From Candidatus Vogelbacteria bacterium (GTDB lineage Bacteria > Patescibacteriota > Minisyncoccia > Phycocordibacterales > XYD1-FULL-46-19): a DNA stretch of 5,125 nucleotides. The DNA is taken from positions 1 to 5,125 of the forward strand of contig JAPLZN010000142.1 in the NCBI GenBank assembly GCA_026395035.1, written 5' to 3'. Numbering within the stretch: position 1 is the stretch's first letter; the number at the start of each line of letters is the position of its first letter. A program made the translations under genes and the position numbers. The notes below the pieces were generated by a model. That model had not been told where the DNA came from and ran no database searches. It saw only the letters and a list, made by a program, of their open reading frames with translations. Below are positions 1 through 5,056 of the stretch, piece by piece.

Positions 1-9
1 GATAAACTG

Positions 10-219
10 TCATAAATCTTGAGTCGACTCTTGACCAGTTTCCGCATTCTGCGAAGTTTCGGACGAAGCATGGTCTTTCTCGTTTGAAGTTCTTGGCGGA
101 AGCGGACCCATATCCACCTGCATTTTAAGCAGCTTGTCTGAACCCTCCACTCGCTCGGCCGCTACAATCTGTCCGATTTTTAATTCCATTTTCTGAAACT
201 CGTCGTAGGAAATAGGCAT
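10..219 (-). CDS. MetRS C-terminal-type tRNA-binding (OB-fold) protein, apparently truncated
   Basis: The 69-aa product begins with the N-terminal half of the tRNA-binding OB-fold found at the C-terminus of bacterial methionyl-tRNA synthetase and in free-standing relatives. Visible motifs are the F-x-K-x-ELKIGQI strand (residues 8-18) and AERVEGSDKLLKMQVDMG (21-38), which contain the conserved D-K-L-L-K and V-D-x-G elements. The family normally continues directly into an RQIVSGI-like strand and totals about 110 residues. Here residues 39-69 are a polar, low-complexity Ser/Glu/Asn/Gln stretch, followed by TGA and then codons for Q-F-I at the window edge. ATG lies 1 nt after the tsaC stop with no clear Shine-Dalgarno, so coupled translation is likely. 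It could be a nonsense-mutated gene, a sequencing error, or a genuinely short protein. Family assignment is fairly sure; intactness is not. Confidence 0.7.
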   Translation of the reverse strand: MPISYDEFQKMELKIGQIVAAERVEGSDKLLKMQVDMGPLPPRTSNEKDHASSETSQNAETGQESTQDL

Positions 220-220
220 T

Positions 221-796
221 TTAATTTTTAATTAATTCAGTATCCCCCTGTCTTAAAATTTCCACTTGTCCGTTCGTGAGCTTGGCTAGAGTGGACGGTT
301 GGCTACCGCGTGGCCCGGCATCAAGATAAAAATCTACGCGATTGCCGAAATAATCTCTGGCTTCCTCAATCGTCTCGGCCGGCCGCCGGCCGCTTAAATT
401 AGCACTAGTGGAAATAAGCGGTCCAGTTTTGGCTAATAATTTCTGCAAGTCTTCTCCGATTGGGAAACGCACGGCGATTGTCTTTTTTCCTCGGTGTAAA
501 TATTCAAGCTTGTTTTCCGGATCAGGACAGGGGAGAATGAAGCTTATCGATCCCGGCCAATTTTTTTCCAGCACCGCGCGATCCTTCTCCGTAATTTCCA
601 CCCCCAATTTTCCCAAATCTTCCCACTCGCCAATCAAAACAATAAACGGCATATCGGCCGGTCGCTGTTTCAATTCGTATATTCTTTCTACCACAGCGGG
701 GGATAAGGCACTACCCGAGAGTCCGCAAATGGTGTCGGTGGGTAATATCCCAACCCCGCCCGAATTTATTTTTCCGACAATTTCCGAAGGAAACAT
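221..796 (-). CDS. tsaC: Sua5/YrdC/TsaC threonylcarbamoyl-AMP synthase
   Basis: This 191-aa protein matches the YrdC-like family. By family knowledge it makes L-threonylcarbamoyladenylate from threonine, bicarbonate and ATP, the first step of t6A37 formation on ANN-decoding tRNAs, in the cytoplasm. Visible landmarks are ILPTDTICGLSG (residues 17-28), KQRP (43-46), WPGSISFIL (80-88), KKTIAVRFP (104-112, with the conserved Lys and Arg of the nucleotide site), STSANLSG (129-136) and PSTL (167-170). It is a single-domain TsaC-sized protein without the extra Sua5 domain. The start is placed at the ATG at 796: the open frame runs further upstream, but those codons are tRNA-Ala sequence, whereas the family homology begins just after this ATG. 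Only 3 nt separate it from the tRNA. It probably shares a transcript with tRNA-Ala and the downstream tRNA-binding protein gene. Confidence 0.93.
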   Translation of the reverse strand: MFPSEIVGKINSGGVGILPTDTICGLSGSALSPAVVERIYELKQRPADMPFIVLIGEWEDLGKLGVEITEKDRAVLEKNWPGSISFILPCPDPENKLEYLHRGKKTIAVRFPIGEDLQKLLAKTGPLISTSANLSGRRPAETIEEARDYFGNRVDFYLDAGPRGSQPSTLAKLTNGQVEILRQGDTELIKN

Positions 797-799
797 AGG

Positions 800-870
800 T
801 GGACCTAGGGAGAATCGGACTCCCGCCTCGGCAATGCGAATGCCGCGTAATACCACTTTACTATAGGCCC
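800..870 (-). tRNA. tRNA-Ala (anticodon CGC)
   Basis: The reverse strand folds into a complete cloverleaf. The acceptor is GGGCCTA with TAGGTCC; the D stem is GTAA/TTAC with loop AGTGGTA; the anticodon stem is CGGCA/TGCCG with loop TTCGCAT (anticodon CGC at 838-836); the variable loop is 4 nt; the T stem is GGGAG/CTCCC. The third acceptor pair is G:U (G868 with T803), the classic identity element for alanyl-tRNA synthetase, agreeing with the anticodon. The discriminator is A800. CCA is not encoded (CCT follows), so CCA addition would be needed. The T loop reads TCCGATT, with C where U55 is normally found, which is unusual. The tsaC start codon follows 3 nt later. Confidence 0.88.
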
Positions 871-880
871 AGACAGGAAT

Positions 881-889
881 ATTTAAGCA
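881..889 (-). promoter_or_regulatory. candidate extended -10 promoter for tRNA-Ala/tsaC
   Basis: On the minus strand TGCTTAAAT forms an extended -10 element (TG-n followed by TTAAAT, 4 of 6 matches to consensus). The predicted start near 874 is about 4 nt before the tRNA 5' end. The matching -35 (TTTCCT at 909-904, 17-nt spacer) is poor. It would drive the tRNA-Ala, tsaC and tRNA-binding protein unit separately from the upstream peptidase. Confidence 0.35.
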
Positions 890-890
890 C

Positions 891-927
891 AAAATTAGCC
901 AAAAGGAAAGATGGCCAGTTTGGCTAA
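891..927 (-). terminator. candidate intrinsic terminator after the M3 peptidase
   Basis: TTAGCCAAA (927-919) and TTTGGCTAA (903-895) form a perfect 9-bp inverted repeat around a 15-nt loop, followed by TTTT (894-891) on the minus strand. The first arm includes the peptidase stop codon TAG. The long loop, A/T-containing stem and short T run make it a weak terminator, but its position directly at the end of the gene and before the tRNA-Ala promoter fits. Confidence 0.45.
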
Positions 928-2726
928 ATGCGGTAGTTTAATTTCTTAGCCAGTTTTTCGGCTTCAGTTAAACTGTGAGCGATTTCAGTGAGACCTGTCG
1001 CCCAGAACTTGGGATCGGAGATATTCAAACCAAGTTTGGCAAAAACGGTTTTTGGGGAAGCGCTCTCGCCGGCCGCCAGAAAGTCTCTGACCTGGGCGAT
1101 GAAGCGGGGCTCGGCTTTAACTTTAGCTTGCAGGGCTTTGGAAATCAGGAGACCCGAAGCATAGGAATAGACATAGAAGAAATTGCGGATATGGCCCCAG
1201 TAGACCCACCAGTTTTCACTGCCGGCGGATTGATCCACGGCCGGGCCCATATACGCCTTCATGTGTTTTTGAAATAATTTACCAATCTCGGCGCTGGATA
1301 AATACCCCTTGGCGCGGAAAGCGGTGTGCAGGGCTTGTTCAAAGCGGTAGCAGGCGACCTGGCGGAAGATGGTGGACATATCGGCGTTCAGTTTGGTCAA
1401 GGTAATCGCTAATTTGGCGTGCTCGCTCTTTTCCGTACGCAAAATTTCTTCCAACACAAAGTCTTCCATAAAAGTACTGGCGACTTCCGCGGTCGCGAGG
1501 GGAGTGCCGAAATCCAGGGAGTGGCGGACGGGGCGCTGTAATTCGTTATTGATGCCGTGGCCGACTTCGTGAGCGATGGTCAGGATATCATTCAGACGAT
1601 TGGTGTAATTTAAATTGATGTAAGTGGGGGAGGATAGCAGGCCGGAGGCGCAATAGGCCCCGCCGGCTTTGCCTTTGGCCGGGAAAACATCAAATTGGCC
1701 GGCGGCCAAAAAGCGGTCGTAGATGGCAAGAAACTCCGGGTCCAGTCGGCCGAAAACTTGGCGGACGAGGGTAACAGCGGCGGGGTAGGCAATCTCTTTA
1801 TCAATTTTACCGACCGGCACATTGCGCTCGTGGTAGGCGAGGTGTGGCTGGCCGAGTAATTTGGCTTTCAGTTTATAAAAGCGCGCGGGCAGGGAAAAAT
1901 TCTTTTCTACAGCGGAAAGTAACGCATCCACGGTAGCCGAATCAATATCGTCGGAGAGATGACGAGCGGCATCGGGGCGGGTAAAACCGCGCAATTCATC
2001 GGTGGTTTTTTTATGGGCCAAAATGGCGTTCAATTCCGCTTCGGCGACCGTGGCGTATTCAGCGACGATTTCATTGAAAGCGGCGGCGGCGCGGTCGCGC
2101 GTTGGTTTATTTTCGTGTGAGCAGAGAGTGAGCAATTCCTCGTAATTTTTGGTTTCTTTCTTACTGTTCACGACCACGGTCCGCGTTTCGCCGGCCAAGA
2201 AACTTTCGGTCATCCGCGTCCAAAAACGATAGGCGGGGGCGCTGTCTAGACTCAAGATTTTTTCCTCCGGCTCGGACAGAATATATTTGGCTTCGGCGAA
2301 CAGCTGTTCCAGAAAATGATGGTACTTGGTGAGCTTCGGATTAGCTAAAAATTCTTTTTGTTTGGCCGGCGCCACCTTGGCCAAACGCAGGGTGAAAAAC
2401 TGGATGTCGTTGCCGATTTTTTGTGACTGTTCTTCGGCTTGGTTCGTTTTGGCTTTGATGGCCGGACTGGTCTGATCCTGGGTCTGGCGCAAGCCCCAGT
2501 AATAGTCTTCCACACTATTCGCTCCAAAATTACGCGCCCAAGCTTCGTACTCGTCCAGCGCCTCGCGTAAAACGGCCGGTTTTTCCTGCCAATCGGTGCG
2601 ATTTTTCCATTTATTGATGAATTGATAACTGATCTTTTCCGCCTCGGTTCGAATAGTCAACAAAGCCGTTTCGCCTTTTGGTCCGAATAGGAGCTTGAAG
2701 TTCCAATTTTTGACTAGTTTTGGCAT
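924..2726 (-). CDS. pepF: M3 family oligoendopeptidase F-type zinc metallopeptidase
   Basis: This 600-aa protein is a full-length M3B oligoendopeptidase, expected to cleave short peptides in the cytoplasm. The zinc site is clear: HEVGH at residues 386-390 (H386, E387, H390), with the third ligand Glu at 414 in TAEVAST. Other family marks are KAGGAYCASG (353-362) before the active site, the H-I-R-N-F-F-Y-V-Y-S-Y-A-S-G segment (512-525) carrying the substrate-binding His and Tyr residues, and a mainly helical N-terminal half. No signal peptide or membrane segment is seen. The start is the ATG at 2726. An in-frame TTG at 2750 would add 8 residues, but it lies upstream of the probable -10 box and would be untranscribed. 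No Shine-Dalgarno is present, consistent with leaderless translation. The symbol is by family resemblance, not proven orthology. Confidence 0.92.
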   Translation of the reverse strand: MPKLVKNWNFKLLFGPKGETALLTIRTEAEKISYQFINKWKNRTDWQEKPAVLREALDEYEAWARNFGANSVEDYYWGLRQTQDQTSPAIKAKTNQAEEQSQKIGNDIQFFTLRLAKVAPAKQKEFLANPKLTKYHHFLEQLFAEAKYILSEPEEKILSLDSAPAYRFWTRMTESFLAGETRTVVVNSKKETKNYEELLTLCSHENKPTRDRAAAAFNEIVAEYATVAEAELNAILAHKKTTDELRGFTRPDAARHLSDDIDSATVDALLSAVEKNFSLPARFYKLKAKLLGQPHLAYHERNVPVGKIDKEIAYPAAVTLVRQVFGRLDPEFLAIYDRFLAAGQFDVFPAKGKAGGAYCASGLLSSPTYINLNYTNRLNDILTIAHEVGHGINNELQRPVRHSLDFGTPLATAEVASTFMEDFVLEEILRTEKSEHAKLAITLTKLNADMSTIFRQVACYRFEQALHTAFRAKGYLSSAEIGKLFQKHMKAYMGPAVDQSAGSENWWVYWGHIRNFFYVYSYASGLLISKALQAKVKAEPRFIAQVRDFLAAGESASPKTVFAKLGLNISDPKFWATGLTEIAHSLTEAEKLAKKLNYRI

Positions 2727-2732
2727 GGGGAT

Positions 2733-2738
2733 ATCATA
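2733..2738 (-). promoter_or_regulatory. candidate -10 box for a leaderless peptidase mRNA
   Basis: TATGAT (5 of 6 matches to TATAAT) ends 6 nt before the ATG at 2726, so a standard +1 falls on or next to the A of the start codon. No good -35 is found 16-18 nt upstream (best TTTCTC), and no Shine-Dalgarno lies before the ATG. The site sits just downstream of the terminator of the preceding gene, so the peptidase needs its own promoter. Confidence 0.45.
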
Positions 2739-2750
2739 GCGAAAAAGCAA

Positions 2751-2786
2751 TCAAAGAGAAAGCCCCGACCAGCAAGCTGGCGGGGC
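2751..2786 (-). terminator. intrinsic terminator of the 129-aa protein gene
   Basis: A GC-rich hairpin begins 2 nt after the stop codon. GCCCCG (2762-2767) pairs with CGGGGC (2781-2786), and CCAGC (2769-2773) pairs with GCTGG (2776-2780), with one bulged A at 2768 and a tiny loop. On the minus strand it is followed by TTTCTCTTTG. The strong stem and T-rich tail make this the best terminator in the window, acting on the minus-strand gene that ends at 2789. Confidence 0.8.
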
Positions 2787-2788
2787 AA

Positions 2789-3178
2789 TTATTCAAATGG
2801 CCGGAGAAAGGCCAAATTCAAAACAGCCCACTGTGGGTCATCGTATTCGTCCGGGTTGAATTCTCGGTTTAGGTCAGCTCCAATAAGCCAGCCGATACCG
2901 TACGAAATTTGAGTACCCCATGGACTAAGTAGACCGGCGCGAAAGAACTCAATTTCGTCCGGGGAAATCATAATTCCTTGCGACAAGGACGGATAAACGC
3001 CGAATGGCTGACAGAGCTCATTTCGCCAGCGACGCAGGGCCCCACGAAACAGTCGCTCAGTGACTTTACGGATATTGGTATTCTTCGCGAAAGCCACCGG
3101 AACGATTGCCGCGTAAACCCAAGCGGGTAGATCAACATAGGTCAAAGGCCAGGGGTAAAGAGAGGAACGACCGTTCAT
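2789..3178 (-). CDS. hypothetical protein, 129 aa
   Basis: I do not recognise this family. The gene is well supported: it has an AAAGGAGG Shine-Dalgarno 6 nt before the ATG at 3178, a plausible promoter upstream, and a strong terminator directly after its TAA. The frame is open to 3283, but the upstream codons lie over the promoter and RBS, so the shorter form is chosen. The product is rich in Trp, Tyr, Phe and Pro. Residues 9-32 are hydrophobic and aromatic (P-W-P-L-T-Y... to A-F-A-K), 37-53 are basic (R37, K38, R42, R46, R49, R50, R52), and 72-129 are acidic with an NPDEYDDPQW segment (108-117). No signal peptide, convincing transmembrane helix, Cys/His metal site or catalytic motif is visible. 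It is probably a soluble, single-gene transcription unit. Confidence 0.75.
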   Translation of the reverse strand: MNGRSSLYPWPLTYVDLPAWVYAAIVPVAFAKNTNIRKVTERLFRGALRRWRNELCQPFGVYPSLSQGIMISPDEIEFFRAGLLSPWGTQISYGIGWLIGADLNREFNPDEYDDPQWAVLNLAFLRPFE

Positions 3179-3184
3179 TGTCTG

Positions 3185-3192
3185 CCTCCTTT
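3185..3192 (-). promoter_or_regulatory. strong Shine-Dalgarno deciding the start of the 129-aa gene
   Basis: AAAGGAGG on the minus strand, with a 6-nt spacer (CAGACA) to the ATG at 3178. It is the only strong ribosome binding site in the window, and it excludes the longer in-frame start at 3283. Confidence 0.85.
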
Positions 3193-3210
3193 GTCCGTAA
3201 ACTACCTCTA

Positions 3211-3239
3211 ATCTTACGGTTATTTGGCTATCTCGTAAA
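3211..3239 (-). promoter_or_regulatory. candidate sigma70-type promoter of the 129-aa gene
   Basis: TTTACG (3239-3234) and TAAGAT (3216-3211) are separated by exactly 17 nt on the minus strand; each matches consensus at 4 of 6 positions. The predicted start near 3204 gives a leader of about 26 nt containing the Shine-Dalgarno. Confidence 0.5.
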
Positions 3240-3286
3240 GGGGCAAAAAACCTTGGCTTTTTGGGTGATTTTTGTCCCCCCAAATT

Positions 3287-3328
3287 GTCATTCCCGCTCT
3301 TTTATGTCATTCCTGCGCAGGCAGGAAT
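3287..3328. repeat. dispersed palindromic repeat ('FLRRQES' type)
   Basis: ATTCCTGC (3309-3316) and GCAGGAAT (3321-3328) form a perfect 8-bp inverted repeat around GCAG. The flank GTCATTCCTGC (3306-3316) is preceded by a near-copy, GTCATTCCCGC (3287-3297), 19 nt earlier. Repeats of this kind are scattered between genes in many bacteria, and their translation gives the familiar spurious peptide S-F-L-R-R-Q-E-S. It lies between the divergent promoters of the 129-aa gene and tRNA-Asn. Confidence 0.7.
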
Positions 3329-3341
3329 CTTGAAATTATCT

Positions 3342-3372
3342 TTGCATTTTAGCCATAATTTGCTACTATAAT
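3342..3372 (+). promoter_or_regulatory. promoter of tRNA-Asn
   Basis: A perfect TATAAT at 3367-3372 lies 28 nt before the tRNA. The best -35, TTGCAT (3342-3347), is 19 nt upstream, slightly longer than ideal. The predicted start near 3379 gives a short 5' leader to be removed by RNase P. Confidence 0.65.
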
Positions 3373-3400
3373 GCCTAGTTCTTTAAACAAAAGAATATAT

Positions 3401-3475
3401 TCCGCGGTAGCTCAGTGGTAGAGCGGTCGCCTGTTAAGCGATTGGTCGTAGGTTCGAATCCTACCCGCGGAGCCA
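3401..3475 (+). tRNA. tRNA-Asn (anticodon GTT)
   Basis: Complete cloverleaf: acceptor TCCGCGG with CCGCGGA, D stem GCTC/GAGC with loop AGTGGTA, anticodon stem GTCGC/GCGAT with loop CTGTTAA (anticodon GTT), T stem GTAGG/CCTAC with canonical loop TTCGAAT, discriminator G3472 and encoded CCA (3473-3475). G73 is usual for bacterial tRNA-Asn. The 3' 15 nt overlap, antisense, the last codons and stop of the serine recombinase, suggesting that this gene is the integration target of that element. By family knowledge this tRNA reads ANN codons and would carry t6A made with the help of TsaC. No T-tract terminator follows it. Confidence 0.95.
3461..3475. other. probable attachment-site region at the tRNA-Asn 3' end
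   Basis: Here the tRNA acceptor 3' strand with CCA (plus) overlaps the recombinase stop and final codons (minus). Integrases commonly lie beside the tRNA they use as target, and this overlap is the only host/element junction visible. The crossover core cannot be defined because no second direct copy of the tRNA 3' end is found in the window; the other att would lie outside. Confidence 0.45.
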
Positions 3476-4963
3476 GTTAGTATAAATCCCAAAATTCGAC
3501 TCGCACGCAGTGCGAGGGCGGGTGGCGGATGTGGCGGAATCCCAAGAATTCAAAAGGATTTGCCATGATTTTTTTGGAGAGAAATGCAGAGCCTTTTGCG
3601 CGAGGAGGGGGTTCGAGCCGATCTTTTTGAGAAAATTTTTCTTGTCTTCAAAATTTTCGCCGGAAGCGATAAATTCGGCTTGTTTGCTGTCTAAAATGAA
3701 AAGTCGTAGCGGTTCGAGCCGATGATTGCCTGTCTGCTCAAAATCCTTCAATTTTTCTGAAACATCAATTTTGTGATTGAGGATTTTTTGCTTTTTCTCG
3801 ACATATTCCGCTTTCGCAATCAGCCCGTCCAAATGCGTATCGAGCAAAGTATCTAACCGCTTGTCTAAATCCTCAATCTCTCGTTTCAGATTTTGAGCAA
3901 AGGCTAGGCCGTTTTGGACATTTTGCTCGCGCTCCATTTCCACCTTCGCGAGCATCTCATCGGCCCAAATCGGCGGTAAAGAAACTTTTTTGATAATGTC
4001 ATCGATCTGTGTGGCGAGCAATTCTTCGCGGATATATGGTTGTGCGCAGATACCTTTCTTTTTAGTACAGCGATAATAAATATGTCCTTTTTTCACTTCG
4101 CTGGTAATACTACAACCGCACTCGGCACACTTCAAAAATCCGCGAAAAGTCGCCACGGCCTTGCTCGGTTTTTTAGGCCGTGACTTGTCCGCCATCGCCG
4201 CCATACATTTATCAAAAAGTTTCTTTGAGATCATCGGCTCGTGTTTGCCTTGGCACATCTCGCCGTTATATTTGAAAACGCCATAATAAAAAGGATTGCA
4301 AAGAGTATGTTGGACGAGCGAAACCGATAAGACTTTTCCACTCTTTCCAAACAAGCCGATCGAGATAGCGGTATTTTGGATATCTTTCATGGAATAGTTG
4401 CCGGTGGCGTACAATTCAAAAATTTTTCGGACGAGGCGAAACCGCTCTTTGTCCTTAACAATCGTGTGGGTGACCAAATCATTGGCATATCCCAACGGTG
4501 CCCAGCCGGGCCATTCGCCTCGTCTCAATTTTTGACGCAAACCGCGCTTCGTATTTTCCGAAAGATTATCAACAAAATACTTCGACTGCCCAAAAGCGAT
4601 TGAAAGCATGAATTTGCCTTGGGGCGTGGCTTCAAACCAAAAAGTGGGGAATTTTAGCGCGGTGATATGTTCAGAATCGATGAAAAAGATAATCCGCCCG
4701 CCATCCACGCTATTTCTCGCCAGTCTATCGGGATGCCACGCTAAAATTCCTTCCGCTTCGCCACGCTCCATACGGTCGAGCATTTGATTGAAAATCGGAC
4801 GGCCGGGACATTTCGCCGTTTGTGATTCGCGAAAAGTCTCGACGACAATCAAGTGCTCGCGCCGGGCAAATTCATTCAATTCAAATTCTTGCGATTCAAG
4901 CGACAATACCTGACGATCATCTTCGTCGGTAGACTTGCGAATGTAGAGAAAGAATTTTTTCAT
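3461..4963 (-). CDS. large serine recombinase / site-specific integrase
   Basis: The 500-aa protein has the full large serine recombinase layout. The resolvase catalytic domain covers residues 1-145, with nucleophile S11 in YIRKST and the RLARN arginine motif (80-84). A Recombinase domain follows (about 155-258), then a zinc ribbon with C279, C282, C299 and C306 (279-306), and a charged coiled-coil region (about 340-415). Such enzymes cut and rejoin attP and attB to insert or excise mobile DNA. The ATG at 4963 gives the standard N-terminus; no Shine-Dalgarno or clear promoter is visible. Residues 473-500 look unlike protein-family sequence and end inside the antisense 3' end of tRNA-Asn, so the tail is probably encoded by the attachment junction. 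Residues about 451-473 lie in the 69-bp inverted repeat. No other cargo of the element is in view. Confidence 0.93.
   Translation of the reverse strand: MKKFFLYIRKSTDEDDRQVLSLESQEFELNEFARREHLIVVETFRESQTAKCPGRPIFNQMLDRMERGEAEGILAWHPDRLARNSVDGGRIIFFIDSEHITALKFPTFWFEATPQGKFMLSIAFGQSKYFVDNLSENTKRGLRQKLRRGEWPGWAPLGYANDLVTHTIVKDKERFRLVRKIFELYATGNYSMKDIQNTAISIGLFGKSGKVLSVSLVQHTLCNPFYYGVFKYNGEMCQGKHEPMISKKLFDKCMAAMADKSRPKKPSKAVATFRGFLKCAECGCSITSEVKKGHIYYRCTKKKGICAQPYIREELLATQIDDIIKKVSLPPIWADEMLAKVEMEREQNVQNGLAFAQNLKREIEDLDKRLDTLLDTHLDGLIAKAEYVEKKQKILNHKIDVSEKLKDFEQTGNHRLEPLRLFILDSKQAEFIASGENFEDKKNFLKKIGSNPLLAQKALHFSPKKSWQILLNSWDSATSATRPRTACESNFGIYTNWLRG
3500..3516. repeat. short inverted repeat between tRNA-Asn and recombinase body
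   Basis: CTCGCAC (3500-3506) and GTGCGAG (3510-3516) form a perfect 7-bp inverted repeat around GCA, 25 nt past the tRNA. No T tract follows on either strand, so it is a poor intrinsic terminator. Its place within the non-homologous recombinase tail suggests a recombinase-binding or attachment-site element, but this is inference. Confidence 0.5.
3546..3614 (+). repeat. 69-bp inverted repeat, inner copy
   Basis: From GAATTC at 3546 to GGTTC at 3614 the sequence is identical, base for base, to the reverse complement of 5057-5125. It lies within the recombinase gene and encodes residues about 451-473 (NPLLAQKALHF, SPKKSWQILLNS). Identity stops at 3615 (G here, C in the other copy read in the same sense), then resumes as GCCGATCTTTTT at 3617-3628 after a 33-nt length difference. 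Confidence 0.95.
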
Positions 4964-5056
4964 AGCTTTTGGGTTTAAATTTGTCGCGACCCTTTCGCAC
5001 CAGCGAAAGAAAAAGATCGGCGCACAAAACTTTGTTTTGAATGTTCGTAGAACATG
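4964..5056. promoter_or_regulatory. palindrome-rich leader upstream of the recombinase
   Basis: Four perfect small symmetries lie in 73 bp: GTCGCGAC (4983-4990); CTTTCGC/GCGAAAG with loop ACCA (4992-5009); CAAAAC/GTTTTG with loop TTT (5025-5039); and ATGTTC/GAACAT with loop GTA (5041-5055). None has a T tract on the minus strand that would end transcription after it. No convincing -35/-10 pair is visible. They could be operators or recombinase-binding sites. The last two also lie inside the insertion relative to the inner recombinase copy. Confidence 0.5.

Noticed and set aside
10..12. TGA recoded as an amino acid, as in Gracilibacteria and Absconditabacteria
   Set aside because: The 600-aa and 500-aa genes have no internal TGA, and recoding to Gly would not restore the expected Arg.
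408..866. 152-aa plus-strand open frame
   Set aside because: Antisense to tsaC and tRNA-Ala, with no family features; both minus-strand features are well supported.
797..892. Longer tsaC start at 892 adding 32 residues
   Set aside because: The added codons are the tRNA-Ala gene read through; family homology begins at the ATG at 796.
975..1572. Plus-strand frames at 975-1277 and 1369-1572
   Set aside because: Antisense shadows of the conserved C-terminal half of the M3 peptidase.
2727..2750. TTG start at 2750 for the peptidase
   Set aside because: It lies upstream of the probable -10 box, has no Shine-Dalgarno, and the ATG at 2726 is a better codon.
3179..3283. Longer start at 3283 for the 129-aa protein
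   Set aside because: The extension covers the promoter and the AAAGGAGG site, which points to the ATG at 3178.
3287..3328. CRISPR-like array
   Set aside because: Only one and a half repeat units with no regular spacers; it is a dispersed palindromic repeat.
3106..3333. 75-aa plus-strand frame ending in S-F-L-R-R-Q-E-S
   Set aside because: The C-terminus is the well-known spurious translation of a dispersed repeat, and the rest is antisense to the 129-aa gene and its control region.
3500..3516. Hairpin as terminator of tRNA-Asn
   Set aside because: No T tract follows on the plus strand (GGGCGGGTGG instead).
3510..3725. 71-aa plus-strand frame
   Set aside because: Antisense shadow of the recombinase C-terminus.
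4376..4603. 75-aa plus-strand frame
   Set aside because: Antisense shadow of the recombinase catalytic and Recombinase domains.
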